From JALYOC01 sp036675345 (GTDB lineage Bacteria; Myxococcota; Myxococcia; Myxococcales; Myxococcaceae): a stretch of DNA of 64,000 bases. Position 1 is the first letter of the stretch, and each line of letters opens with the position of its first letter. Of the stretch, positions 39,718 through 49,519 are shown piece after piece. The notes below the pieces were generated by a model, which saw only the letters and a program-made list of their open reading frames with translations, did no database searches and had not been told where the DNA came from. The stretch covers positions 4,606 through 68,605 of the forward strand of contig JAKFFE010000007.1 of assembly GCA_036675345.1 (NCBI GenBank), read 5' to 3'. The translations under genes were made by a program, and so were the position numbers.

Positions 39718-40487
39718 GCCGCCACCCCACTGCGATCATCCACCCCGACGCCCAGCTCCACGAGACGGTGGAGGTGGGGCCGTACACGGTGATCGGCCCC
39801 AAGGTGAAGATCGGCGCCGACACCATCGTGGGGCCGCACACGGTGATCGAGGGCCGGACCACGATTGGCCAGCGCAACCGGATCTTCCAGTTCGCCGCCC
39901 TGGGCGCGATTCCCCAGGACCTCAAGTTCCACGGGGAGGACGGCGAGCTGATCATCGGGGACGACAACCAGATCCGTGAGTTCGCCACCCTGCACATCGG
40001 CACCGAGGGCGGGGGGATGGTCACCCGGGTGGGGAACAAGAACCTCCTGATGGCCTACAGCCACGTGGCCCATGACTGCGTGGTGGGCAACGGCTGCATC
40101 CTGGCCAACAGCGCGAACCTTGCCGGCCACGTCAGCCTCGGCGACCACGCGATCGTCACCGGCCTGGCGGCGGTGCATCAGTTCACCCGCATCGGGAAGC
40201 TGGCCTTCATCTCCGGCGGGTCGATGGTCACCATGGACGTGCCCCCCTACTGCACCGCCCAGGGGGACCGGGCGGAGCTGGCCGGGCTGAACACGGTGGG
40301 GCTGGCCCGCGCCGGCTACTCCCCCGAGCAGATCACCCGGGTGAAGGAAGCGTACAAGACGCTGTTCCGCTCCAAGCTGGGGCTCAACGAGGCGGTCTCC
40401 AAGGTGCGGGCGCAGTTCGGCGGCCAGCCGGAGATCGATCACCTGCTGGACTTCATGACCAGCTCCACCCGCGGCGTCACCCGCTAG
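39714..40487 (+). CDS. lpxA: UDP-N-acetylglucosamine O-acyltransferase LpxA
   Basis: 257 residues from GTG 39714, overlapping the fabZ stop. Hexapeptide repeats fill residues 5-185 (GPYTVIGPKVKIGADTIVG). The catalytic His is His120 in SHVAHDCVVG, and GGSMVTMDVPPYC follows. The C-terminal helical domain is normal. It catalyses the first lipid A step. lpxI follows six bases later. Confidence 0.97.
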   Translation: MSRHPTAIIHPDAQLHETVEVGPYTVIGPKVKIGADTIVGPHTVIEGRTTIGQRNRIFQFAALGAIPQDLKFHGEDGELIIGDDNQIREFATLHIGTEGGGMVTRVGNKNLLMAYSHVAHDCVVGNGCILANSANLAGHVSLGDHAIVTGLAAVHQFTRIGKLAFISGGSMVTMDVPPYCTAQGDRAELAGLNTVGLARAGYSPEQITRVKEAYKTLFRSKLGLNEAVSKVRAQFGGQPEIDHLLDFMTSSTRGVTR

Positions 40488-40493
40488 GGCGGG

Positions 40494-41303
40494 ATGGAGC
40501 GGATCGGCCTCATCGCCGGCAATGGCCGCCTTCCCTTCCTGATCGCGGAGGCGGCCCGGCGCAAGGGCCTGACCGTGTGCTGCGTGGCCCACCGGGGGGA
40601 GACCGACCCGGCGCTGGAGGCCCTCTGTGATCAGTTCGTCTGGGTGCGGCTGGGCCAGGTGAACCGGGTGCTGCGCACCCTGCGCGGCTGGTCGGTGCAG
40701 CGGGCGATGATGGCCGGGGGGCTGGGCAAGGTCCGCGCCTTCACCGAGGCCCGCCCGGACCTGGGCGCGCTGCGGATCCTCTCCCGGATCCGCACCCTGG
40801 GAGACGATGGGCTGCTGCGCGCGGTGGCCGGCTTCTTCGAGGACGGCGGGGTGCTGATCATCTCCGCCACCGAGCTGCTCCCGGACGTGCTGCCCCGCCC
40901 GGGCCACCTGGCCGGCCCGCCGCTGACCGTGGCCCAGAAGCAGGACATGGCGCTGGGGCTGGAGGTGGCCGCCCATCTGGGGAAGGCGGACGTGGGCCAG
41001 ACGGTGGTGGTCAAGAGCGGGACGGTGCTGGCGGTGGAGGCGGTGGAGGGCACCGACGCCACGTTGCGCCGCGCCGGGGCGCTGCACGGCCAGGGGGCGG
41101 TGGTGGTCAAGCGCTGCAAGCCCGGCCAGGACCAGCGCTTCGATCTCCCGGCGGTGGGGGAGCGCACCCTGGAGGTGATGAGCGAGGCCGGCCTCTCCGC
41201 CCTGGTGCTGGAGGCGGGGCGGACGGTGGTGCTGGACCCCGCGGCGTTCATCCGCCGGGCAGAGGCGCTGGGCATCTCGGTGGAGTGCGTGGAGATCGTC
41301 TAA
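40494..41303 (+). CDS. lpxI: UDP-2,3-diacylglucosamine pyrophosphatase LpxI
   Basis: 269 residues. It begins GLIAGNGRLPFLIAEAARRK and has AMMAGGLGKVRAFTEARPDL and FDLPAVGERTLEVMSEAG, features of LpxI (DUF1009). LpxI replaces LpxH in many delta- and alphaproteobacteria, forming lipid X from UDP-diacyl-GlcN. Its place right after lpxA supports the call. Confidence 0.92.
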   Translation: MERIGLIAGNGRLPFLIAEAARRKGLTVCCVAHRGETDPALEALCDQFVWVRLGQVNRVLRTLRGWSVQRAMMAGGLGKVRAFTEARPDLGALRILSRIRTLGDDGLLRAVAGFFEDGGVLIISATELLPDVLPRPGHLAGPPLTVAQKQDMALGLEVAAHLGKADVGQTVVVKSGTVLAVEAVEGTDATLRRAGALHGQGAVVVKRCKPGQDQRFDLPAVGERTLEVMSEAGLSALVLEAGRTVVLDPAAFIRRAEALGISVECVEIV

Positions 41304-41313
41304 GGTTGCGCCA

Positions 41314-41679
41314 ATGTCCGCCGGTCTTTCCCCGCCCTTCGCGCACCGGGAGTTCAACGGAGAGACGTTGCTGGAGGAGCTTAAGGCGCTCCGGCAGTCG
41401 GCCGTGGCCCAGCGCCAGCTGGATGACTGCGCGCTGGCGGTCCGGGCGCTCAAGGGCGCCACGCCCGCGGAGCTGCCCTCCCGGTTCAAGCAGCTGGCCC
41501 AGTCCCGCTTCGGCGCCCAGCCAGAGCTCTCCGGGCTGCTGGTGCGCTGGGCGGCCAAGGTCCGCACCCCGGCCGACGTGGGCGCCCTCTGTAGCCACTT
41601 TGAACGACTGGCGCTGACCTCCTCCCTGATCTCGTGCCTGTACCGGGGCGCCGGCCGGCTGCCCAAGGGGGAGGGATGA
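41314..41679 (+). CDS. Conserved-looking hypothetical protein, helical
   Basis: 121 residues, mostly helical, without signal peptide or membrane segment (LLEELKALRQSAVAQRQLDD and PELSGLLVRWAAKVRTPAD). It starts ten bases after lpxI and its stop overlaps the next gene in ATGA. Family not recognised. Confidence 0.65.
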   Translation: MSAGLSPPFAHREFNGETLLEELKALRQSAVAQRQLDDCALAVRALKGATPAELPSRFKQLAQSRFGAQPELSGLLVRWAAKVRTPADVGALCSHFERLALTSSLISCLYRGAGRLPKGEG

Positions 41680-42635
41680 GCCCCCTCAGGAAGGGCGGCC
41701 CTCCCTCCGGGGAGACCGCGGCGCTGCGCCCGTTCGCCACCGGCGAGGACCTGCTGGACGAGTGGAGTGACGAGGACCAGGCGCTGTTCGCGGAGCTGCT
41801 GGAGGACGCGCAGAGCGAGCTGCAGCGCGAGTTCCTCTCCCGCGGGCTGGCGGCCGGACACGACGCCGCGGCGCTGCACTCCTTCGCCGATGCGATCCGC
41901 CCCCTGGCGGATGAGGACGTCTTCCGGGACTGCACCCCGCCGCGTTCGGGACACCCGCTGGCCACGCTGCTGGCCGCCCAGGCCGATCCGTTGGCGGCCT
42001 ACGGGCTCAACGGCCATGGCGGGAGCCGGGTGGGCAAGTCCGCGCGCGTCCCCACCCCCCGCCCGGCGCGCCTGCCGGCGGAGCTGTTCTCGGAGAAGAC
42101 CTACGTGCCCGGCCGCTCGGGGGAGAAGGGCGCCTTCCAGGCGGAGGCGGACACCGACGCCCGGCGTCCGGACGCCAACGACCTGGGGCGCAGCAAGGAG
42201 CTGCCGGGACCCACCGCCGCCAAGGGGAAGTTCAGCGAGGACCTGTTCAACGCCGCCGGCAAGCCGCTGGAGGTGAAGTACACCGAGCTGGCGGTGGACG
42301 AGGGCGGGCTGACCCTGGAGCGGGCGGTGCCGGTGATCGCGGAGGCCCTGGGCCGGGGAGTCCCGGTGCCGGTGATCCTGGGCAACAAGGTGGGCGACTA
42401 TCGACGCTACGCCTTGGTCCTGCAGCTGCAGACCTCGGGGAAGAACCGCGCCTACCAGCTCTACGATCCGGTCGCCCAGGAGGTGGTGTGGACCAACGAG
42501 GGGGATCTCCTCCACCGCAGCGAGCTGAATTTCAGCGACAAGATCTTCCGGCGAATCACCGCGGTGGCCTTGCCCCGGCTGGCCCCGCTGCCCGGAGCCA
42601 GTCGGCGAGACAGCGCCTTTGAGGATCAGGGGTGA
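41676..42635 (+). CDS. Hypothetical protein upstream of the two-component pair
   Basis: 319 residues from ATG 41676, overlapping the preceding stop. The N-terminal half is acidic and helical, with a probably disordered basic/proline region (100-170). The C-terminal half from about 205 (VKYTELAVDEGGLTLERAVP and GNKVGDYRRYALVLQLQ, YQLYDPVAQEVVWTNEGDLL) is a compact alpha/beta domain. It contains a papain-like-looking segment but no clear catalytic Cys-His pair. No membrane segments. Its stop overlaps the kinase start. The function is unknown. Confidence 0.65.
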   Translation: MSPLRKGGPPSGETAALRPFATGEDLLDEWSDEDQALFAELLEDAQSELQREFLSRGLAAGHDAAALHSFADAIRPLADEDVFRDCTPPRSGHPLATLLAAQADPLAAYGLNGHGGSRVGKSARVPTPRPARLPAELFSEKTYVPGRSGEKGAFQAEADTDARRPDANDLGRSKELPGPTAAKGKFSEDLFNAAGKPLEVKYTELAVDEGGLTLERAVPVIAEALGRGVPVPVILGNKVGDYRRYALVLQLQTSGKNRAYQLYDPVAQEVVWTNEGDLLHRSELNFSDKIFRRITAVALPRLAPLPGASRRDSAFEDQG

Positions 42636-43800
42636 GAGCGGTTCCCCGGCGCTTCCGCCGTCGCCTGCTGTGGAGTCTGCTGCTTGGGTCGCTGGTGCCG
42701 GCGCTGGCGGTGGGCGCGCTGGGGGCGCGGGTGCTGGATCAGGTGCTGGCCCTCTCCCTCTCCCCGGTGGAGTCGGTGCTGGACGAGGCCGACGACTCGC
42801 TGCGCCGCGCCGGCCAGCCGGACACCGGGGCGCTGCGGGACGCGCGGCTGCTGGTGGCGCAGGCGGAGCTGGCCCGGGAGTCACTGCGCCGGCTGACCGT
42901 GGGCTGGTTCCTGGGCCTGGTCCTGGTGGCCGCGGTGGGCGCCGCCACCGCCGCGCTGTTGCTGGGGCGGGCCTTCTCCCGGCCGGTGGCCTCGCTGTCG
43001 GAGGCCATGGCCCAGGTGGCGCAGGGGAACCTCCAGGCCCGGGTACCCCCGCTGCCCCACCCAGAGTCGGACGAGCTGGCCTTCGTGGTCCAGCAGTTCA
43101 ACCAGATGACCGGACAGCTGGTGGAACAGCGAGACCGCCTGGAGGTGACCCAGCGGCTGGCGGCCTGGCAGGAGGTGGCGCGCTCCATGGCCCACGAGCT
43201 GAAGAACCCGCTGACTGCAATGAAGATGGCGCTGGGACGTCTGGCCCGGGTGGATCTCCAGGCGCCGGACCCGGTGCGGATGACCGAGTCGGTGTCCCTG
43301 CTGGAGGACCAGGTCGACGCGCTGATGAGGATGACCCACAGCTTCTCCGAGTTCGCCCGGCTGCCCGCCGCTGCCCCGGTGGAGCTGCCCCTGCGCGCGC
43401 TGGTGTCCGAGGTGGCCCACCTCTATGCCGCCCAGCGCCCGGACTGCGCGGTGGAGCTTTCCCCCGGGTCGGAGGTCCGCGCGCGGGTGGACGGGGATCT
43501 GCTTCGCCGCGCGGTCTCCAACCTGATCAAGAACGCGCTGGAGGCCTCGCCTCCGGGGGCCGGCTCGGTGGAGGTGGCGGTGGCCCAGCAGGACCAGACG
43601 GTGACGATCTCGGTGCGGGATCATGGGGTGGGGATGGATCGGCCGCTGGCGCTGGGACGTTCGGACAAGCCGGGGGGATCGGGGCTGGGGCTGCCGATCA
43701 CCCAGAAGATCATCCATGAGCACGGCGGGACCCTGGCCCTGGTCCCCGCCGAGGGCGGCGGCACCCGCGCGGTGATCCGGCTGCCGGGAGCAGCCAGCTG

Positions 43801-43801
<1 letters not shown>
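42632..43801 (+). CDS. NtrY-like membrane sensor histidine kinase
   Basis: 389 residues from GTG 42632. Membrane helices lie at about 11-35 and 88-112, with a short periplasmic loop, then a HAMP domain (GRAFSRPVASLSEAMAQVAQ). The phosphoacceptor is His188 in MAHELKNPLTAMKMAL. The ATPase domain shows the N box LIKNALEASPPG, and G boxes VRDHGVGM and GGSGLGLPITQKIIHEHGG. It is translationally linked to the downstream NtrC-type regulator (TGATG overlap). NtrYX-type systems often control envelope functions. Confidence 0.92.
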
Positions 43802-45180
<1,379 letters not shown>

Positions 45181-45190
45181 TGGATGTGCA

Positions 45191-45222
45191 TTCCACATCG
45201 GGGTCCGACATCCGATGTGGAA
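45191..45222. repeat. Perfect 11-base inverted repeat between regulator and TamA-like gene
   Basis: TTCCACATCGG (45191-45201) and CCGATGTGGAA (45212-45222) flank a ten-base centre. It lies 11 bases after the regulator stop and about 92 bases before the next start. The form suits an operator for a dimeric protein or an RNA hairpin; no T-run follows. Confidence 0.65.
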
Positions 45223-45314
45223 CCGACGCGGCCGCCCTCACCGCCAAGGGTGCGGAAAGCCTGGACCTCCACCCGGCAGAGGGCGCGGTACGAAAGCTGC
45301 TCAAGGACGAACCC

Positions 45315-47528
45315 ATGGACACCCTTTCCACCCGCCTCCCGCTGCTCCGGCAGCTGCTGTTCCTGGTGCTGGCCGCCCTCCTGCTGACGCCGTGGAACGC
45401 AGCCGCGGTCGATCCCCAGCCGCCCGATCCCTGCCTGGAGCTGGAGGAGGACTCCCACGCCGCGCTGGAGGCGCTGACCCGGCTGCGGATCACCAGCGGG
45501 GGCAACCCCCGCGAGGTGAGGGAGGTGCGTCTGACCGGGCTGCGCTCCCTGGACGAGGCCCGGGTGTGGCGGTTGATCGGCCGACGTCCCCCGGGGCCAT
45601 TGACCACCGAGCAGGTGGCGATGGTGGTGGTGCGGGTGGCGCAGAGCGGGCTGTTCCGCCGGGTGGAGCCGAGGCTGCACGTGGAGGCGGAGGAGGGCGC
45701 CACCCTGGAGCTGGTGCTGGAGGAGTTCCCGCGGCTGGAGCAGGTCCAGCTCCGGGGACTGACCGAGGTCAGCGAGACCCGGGTGCTGGACGCGCTGCTG
45801 CGCGGGCCGCGCGAGGACGACGACGAGGACGCCGAGGAGCGGGGCTTCTCCCGTTGCCCGCCGCCGCTGCCTCCCCGCCAGCTGCTGGCCCGCCGTTCCG
45901 GGGATCGGGTGGAGCCGGGGATCCTCTGGGAAGGGGTGCCCGCGGCGTTGACCCGGGTGATGGACGCCCTGGATGACGACGGCTACCTGATGGCCTCGCT
46001 GCAGGCCCAGCTGACCCCCGACGGGGTGCTGACGCTGGAGATCGACGAGGGGCGGCTGGAGTCGCTGGAGCTGCACGGGGTCCCGGAGGGGATGAAGGCC
46101 CAGGTGCTGGCCGAGCTGGATCTGGAGCCGGGACGGGTGTTCACCGAGGCGGACGTGGAGGCCGCGTTGCGGCGGGTGACCCGGCGCTTTCCGTTCCTGG
46201 AGGAGGGAGAGGCCGGACCGCGGCGTGACCCGGCCCGGCGCAAGGTGGTGGAGGAGCAGCAGCAGGGCCAGCAGACGTACCGGGTGGAGGAGGGCGAGCG
46301 CCGCGCCAGGCGGCACCGGGTCACCCTCCACGTGGACTCCGAGGAGGAGGAGGACCAGGAGTTCTCGCTGCCCTTCGGCATCCCGCTGGACTGGAGCCAC
46401 TCCTCGTCCGACGCGGTGCAGGTGGAGGGGCGCACCGCCCGGCTGTACTTCGATCAGGACCGCACCGATCTGGACACCGACTGGCTGGAGCTGCTGCGCC
46501 ACACCCCGGTGACCGGCTTTGCCCCCGGACTGGGCCTGACCGGCTGGCTGTACGATCCGCAGAACCGCGCCCATCTGGGGGTGGACGCCTCGCTGTCACT
46601 GAACACCAGCCGCTCCGCCCAGCCGGTGGACTTCCTGGTCGGGCCCAAGGTCCAGCTCCCGGGCCTCTTCATCGCCGAGCTGGGAGGCCAAATCTACGCG
46701 CTCACCGAGACCTCCGATCGCTGGCGGGTGAGCCGGATCGATTCCTACCTGCACTCGATGATCGTCAGCCACCCCCACGCCGACTACTATCGGCGCACCG
46801 GGGTCAGCGCGTTCGTCACCGCCCACCTGGCGCGGCAGCTCACCGTCGGCGCCGAGTACCGCAACGATCTGCACGCGTCGATGGAGACGGTGGTCGGCCC
46901 CACCTTCCTGGCCCAGACCGCGCACTTCAACCCGTCGGTGGACGAGGGGCGGATGGGGTCGATGGTGCTGCGCGCCGAGTGGTCCACCCAGAAGGTGGGG
47001 CTGGACCAGGTCGGCGGCAGGCGGCGGGCCCCGGAGCTGTCGGTGGTGGACCGCGACTGGTACGGCGAGCTGGAGCCCGGCTTCCAGACGGTGAACACCG
47101 CCGAGTTCGCCGATCCCCGCCTGGGTGGGCGCTTCCAGTTCTTCCGGGTGGTCTCCGACAACGGTTTCCACCTGCGCACCGGGGACGATCAGGGCCTGCG
47201 GCTTCGGGTGCGCGCCGCCGGAGGACGGGATCTGCCCGCGCAGAAGCGGGAGGCGCTGGGCGGCTGGAACGCGCTGCGCGGCTACGACTTCAAGGAGTTC
47301 GAAGGCGACCTCTCGGTGCTGGCGATGGCCGAGTACCACTTCGGCTTCCTCTCCGCGTTCGCCGACGGAGGCACGGTGCGCGCGGCGACGGGGTGGCTGG
47401 CGCCCAAGGTGGGGCTGGGGGCGGCGATCAACCTGGGCTCGCACTTCCAGGTGGCCGCGGCGTGGCGGACCGACGAACGCGCCCGACTCCTTCCGGAGTT
47501 CAAGGCGGTGCTCAACCGGACCTTCTGA
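45315..47528 (+). CDS. Omp85/TamA-like POTRA and beta-barrel outer-membrane protein
   Basis: 737 residues from ATG 45315, with a signal peptide (MDTLSTRLPLLRQLLFLVLA). POTRA-like domains lie at about 60-330: VREVRLTGLRSLDEARVWRL, EQVQLRGLTEVSETRVLDAL and LESLELHGVPEGMKAQVLAE. An unusual charged insert follows (RKVVEEQQQGQQTYRVEEGE and DSEEEEDQEF, about 315-360). The C-terminal barrel from about 370 includes LGGWNALRGYDFKEFEGDLS, like the RG-Y motif region of Omp85 proteins, and ends RTF. It is shorter and more divergent than the BamA at 35034. The role may be TamA-like assembly or a specialised secretion barrel. Confidence 0.75.
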   Translation: MDTLSTRLPLLRQLLFLVLAALLLTPWNAAAVDPQPPDPCLELEEDSHAALEALTRLRITSGGNPREVREVRLTGLRSLDEARVWRLIGRRPPGPLTTEQVAMVVVRVAQSGLFRRVEPRLHVEAEEGATLELVLEEFPRLEQVQLRGLTEVSETRVLDALLRGPREDDDEDAEERGFSRCPPPLPPRQLLARRSGDRVEPGILWEGVPAALTRVMDALDDDGYLMASLQAQLTPDGVLTLEIDEGRLESLELHGVPEGMKAQVLAELDLEPGRVFTEADVEAALRRVTRRFPFLEEGEAGPRRDPARRKVVEEQQQGQQTYRVEEGERRARRHRVTLHVDSEEEEDQEFSLPFGIPLDWSHSSSDAVQVEGRTARLYFDQDRTDLDTDWLELLRHTPVTGFAPGLGLTGWLYDPQNRAHLGVDASLSLNTSRSAQPVDFLVGPKVQLPGLFIAELGGQIYALTETSDRWRVSRIDSYLHSMIVSHPHADYYRRTGVSAFVTAHLARQLTVGAEYRNDLHASMETVVGPTFLAQTAHFNPSVDEGRMGSMVLRAEWSTQKVGLDQVGGRRRAPELSVVDRDWYGELEPGFQTVNTAEFADPRLGGRFQFFRVVSDNGFHLRTGDDQGLRLRVRAAGGRDLPAQKREALGGWNALRGYDFKEFEGDLSVLAMAEYHFGFLSAFADGGTVRAATGWLAPKVGLGAAINLGSHFQVAAAWRTDERARLLPEFKAVLNRTF

Positions 47529-47532
47529 GCCG

Positions 47533-48144
47533 ATGCCCATGCTCGAGATTCCAAGAAGGAGCGGGGAGTGGACGCACGCGGTCGCCATCCTGGCCACCAC
47601 CTGCGCCCTGGCCGCGGGCACCGCGTGGGCCGAGACGCCCGCCGTCAGCTGCCGGGCGCTCTTGGCCCAGGACCGGGCGCTGGTGGAGATCCAGCTCTCC
47701 CGGTTCATCGATCCCCGGCTGGCCAAGCTGATCCGGCTGGGACTGGCGGGTCGGATCCAGCTGGAGCTGGTCCTGTACCGCCAGCGGCCGTTCTGGTTCG
47801 ACGAGGCGCAGGATCGCACCACCCGTCAGACCGTGCTCCGCTACCACCCCGACCCGGGTGGGTTCCTCCTGGACGGGGATCGGGAGGTGGAGGATCCGCT
47901 CCGGCTCTCCCTGGATCGGATCGCGCTGCGGCCGGTGGATGGGCTGGAGGAGGGCGGGGTGTACCAGGTGGAGGTGAAGGTCTCCTTGCGGGTGGTCACC
48001 CCCCAGAGCCTGGGCAAGGTGGCCGCCTGGCTGGCCGGACAACAGCGCCAGCGCGAGGACGAGGTGTCCCAGACCCTGCTCCAGGCGGTGGCGGAGGATC
48101 TGGCGCGCACTGCCCACGCCCGCTGCCAGGCGGAGCGTCGCTAG
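47533..48144 (+). CDS. DUF4390-like exported protein
   Basis: 203 residues (ATG 47533 or 47539). The signal peptide is HAVAILATTCALAAGTAWAE. The mature part, VEIQLSRFIDPRLAKLIRLG followed by RIQLELVLYRQRPFWFDEA and VEVKVSLRVVTPQSLGKVAA, resembles DUF4390, a family commonly found beside NtrY/NtrX kinases; here the pair is two genes upstream. The TAG stop shares CTAG with the convergent marC stop. Confidence 0.7.
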   Translation: MPMLEIPRRSGEWTHAVAILATTCALAAGTAWAETPAVSCRALLAQDRALVEIQLSRFIDPRLAKLIRLGLAGRIQLELVLYRQRPFWFDEAQDRTTRQTVLRYHPDPGGFLLDGDREVEDPLRLSLDRIALRPVDGLEEGGVYQVEVKVSLRVVTPQSLGKVAAWLAGQQRQREDEVSQTLLQAVAEDLARTAHARCQAERR

Positions 48145-48776
48145 ACCGCGGCCAGGACCAGGTCCTTCATCCCGTCGGCCACGAACTGCACCGCGATCGC
48201 CGCCAGGATCAACCCCATCACCCGCTCCAGCACCAGCAGGCCCGAGGCGCCCAGGACCTTCTGGACCACGGTGGCTCCTCGCAACAGCAGGTAGGAGCCC
48301 ACGAAGGTGATGGCGATGGCGACCAGCACCGGGACCGCATGCAGTGGGGTCTTTCCCCGCGCCATCAGCACCATCACCGTGGCGATGGCGCCGGGTCCGG
48401 CCAGCAGCGGGATTGCCAGCGGGACCAGGGCGATGTCCTCCTTGGCCAGGCCTTCGGCGGTCTCCTCCGGAGAGGTCCGGGTGGCGGCCGGCTTGGCGCG
48501 GATCATGTCCAGGGCGGTGATCAACAGCAGGATCCCCCCGGCGATCCGGAAGGCGCCCATGGTCACCCCCAGCACTTGGAACAAGAAGGCGCCGAAGAGG
48601 GCGAAGAACACCAGCAGGAGCCCTCCCACCAGACAGGCCCGCCGCGCCATGCTGCGGACCTTCTCCGGGGAGTCCCCCCGGGTCATCGCCAGGAAGATCG
48701 GCACCACCCCCGGCGGGTCCACCACGAAGAACACCGCGGAGAGGGCGACCAGGAACTCTGAGAGGTAGTCGGTCAC
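48141..48776 (-). CDS. MarC-family integral membrane protein
   Basis: 211 residues from GTG 48776. Six hydrophobic helices (LVALSAVFFVVDPPGVVPIF, ACLVGGLLLVFFALFGAFLF, GAFRIAGGILLLITALDMIR, PLAIPLLAGPGAIATVMVLM and two more) and the FVVDPPGVVPIF start are typical of MarC/UPF0056. The transport role of the family is unknown. It starts four bases after the stop of the glycosyltransferase gene. Confidence 0.92.
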   Translation of the reverse strand: MTDYLSEFLVALSAVFFVVDPPGVVPIFLAMTRGDSPEKVRSMARRACLVGGLLLVFFALFGAFLFQVLGVTMGAFRIAGGILLLITALDMIRAKPAATRTSPEETAEGLAKEDIALVPLAIPLLAGPGAIATVMVLMARGKTPLHAVPVLVAIAITFVGSYLLLRGATVVQKVLGASGLLVLERVMGLILAAIAVQFVADGMKDLVLAAV

Positions 48777-48780
48777 GCGA

Positions 48781-49485
48781 TCACACAGTCAGCCGCAGCT
48801 TCCAGACCATGGCCAGCGCTTCCAGGAAGATCTTCCGGCTCATCTTGGACTGGCCCACCCGCCGGTCCTCGAACACGATCGGGATCTCCTTGACCGAATA
48901 CCCCTTCTTCAAGGCCCGGTAGGTCAGCTCGATCTGGAAGGCGTAGCCGGTGCTCTTCACCTCCGCCAGTTCGATCCCCTCCAGCACCCGGCGGTTGAAG
49001 CACTTGAAGCCACCGGTCAGGTCCCGGATCTCCACCCCCAGGATCGAACGCGCGTACAGCGACCCGCCCATGCTGATCGCGCGGCGACCGCGCCCCCAGT
49101 TGAGGGTGCCCCCGCCCTCCACGTAGCGGGAGCCCAGCACCAGGTCGGTGGTCCGGGCCTCGTCCAGCAGCCGCGGGACGTAGGCCGGGTCGTGGCTGAA
49201 GTCGGCGTCCATCTCGATCACGTAACGGTACCCGTGGGAGAGCGCCCAGTCGAAGGCGGCCAGATACGCGCGCCCCAGCCCCTCCTTCTTCGTCCGGTGC
49301 AGCACCCGGACCCGGGGGTCCTCCGCCGCCAGCCGGTCCGCCAGCTGGCCGGTGCCGTCGGGGCTGTTGTCGTCGATCACCAGCACGTCCACGCGGGGAT
49401 CCGCCGCCAGCACCGAGCGGGTGATCGGCTCGAGGTTCTCGCGCTCGTTGTAGGTGGGGATGCAGACCAGCGCCGGGTTCGCCAT
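48781..49485 (-). CDS. Polyprenol-phosphate mannose synthase-like glycosyltransferase (GT2)
   Basis: 234 residues from ATG 49485; GTG 49497 is an in-frame alternative. PTYNERENLEPITRSVL, VDVLVIDDNSPDGTGQLADR, the DxD-like VIEMDADFSHDPAYVPRL and RDLTGGFKCFNRRVLEGI are diagnostic of DPM1-type GT2 enzymes. It lacks C-terminal membrane helices, as in DPM1-only forms. It probably transfers a sugar from a nucleotide donor to polyprenyl phosphate for glycan or lipoprotein modification. It lies between lpxB and marC. Confidence 0.92.
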   Translation of the reverse strand: MANPALVCIPTYNERENLEPITRSVLAADPRVDVLVIDDNSPDGTGQLADRLAAEDPRVRVLHRTKKEGLGRAYLAAFDWALSHGYRYVIEMDADFSHDPAYVPRLLDEARTTDLVLGSRYVEGGGTLNWGRGRRAISMGGSLYARSILGVEIRDLTGGFKCFNRRVLEGIELAEVKSTGYAFQIELTYRALKKGYSVKEIPIVFEDRRVGQSKMSRKIFLEALAMVWKLRLTV

Positions 49486-49519
49486 ACCGCCGGCCACATA
49501 GCAGAGCGGCCCGCCGAGG

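Noticed and set aside
48774..49497. A longer glycosyltransferase start at GTG 49497
   Set aside because: ATG 49485 begins directly at the conserved domain; neither has a clear ribosome-binding site, so the shorter form was kept.
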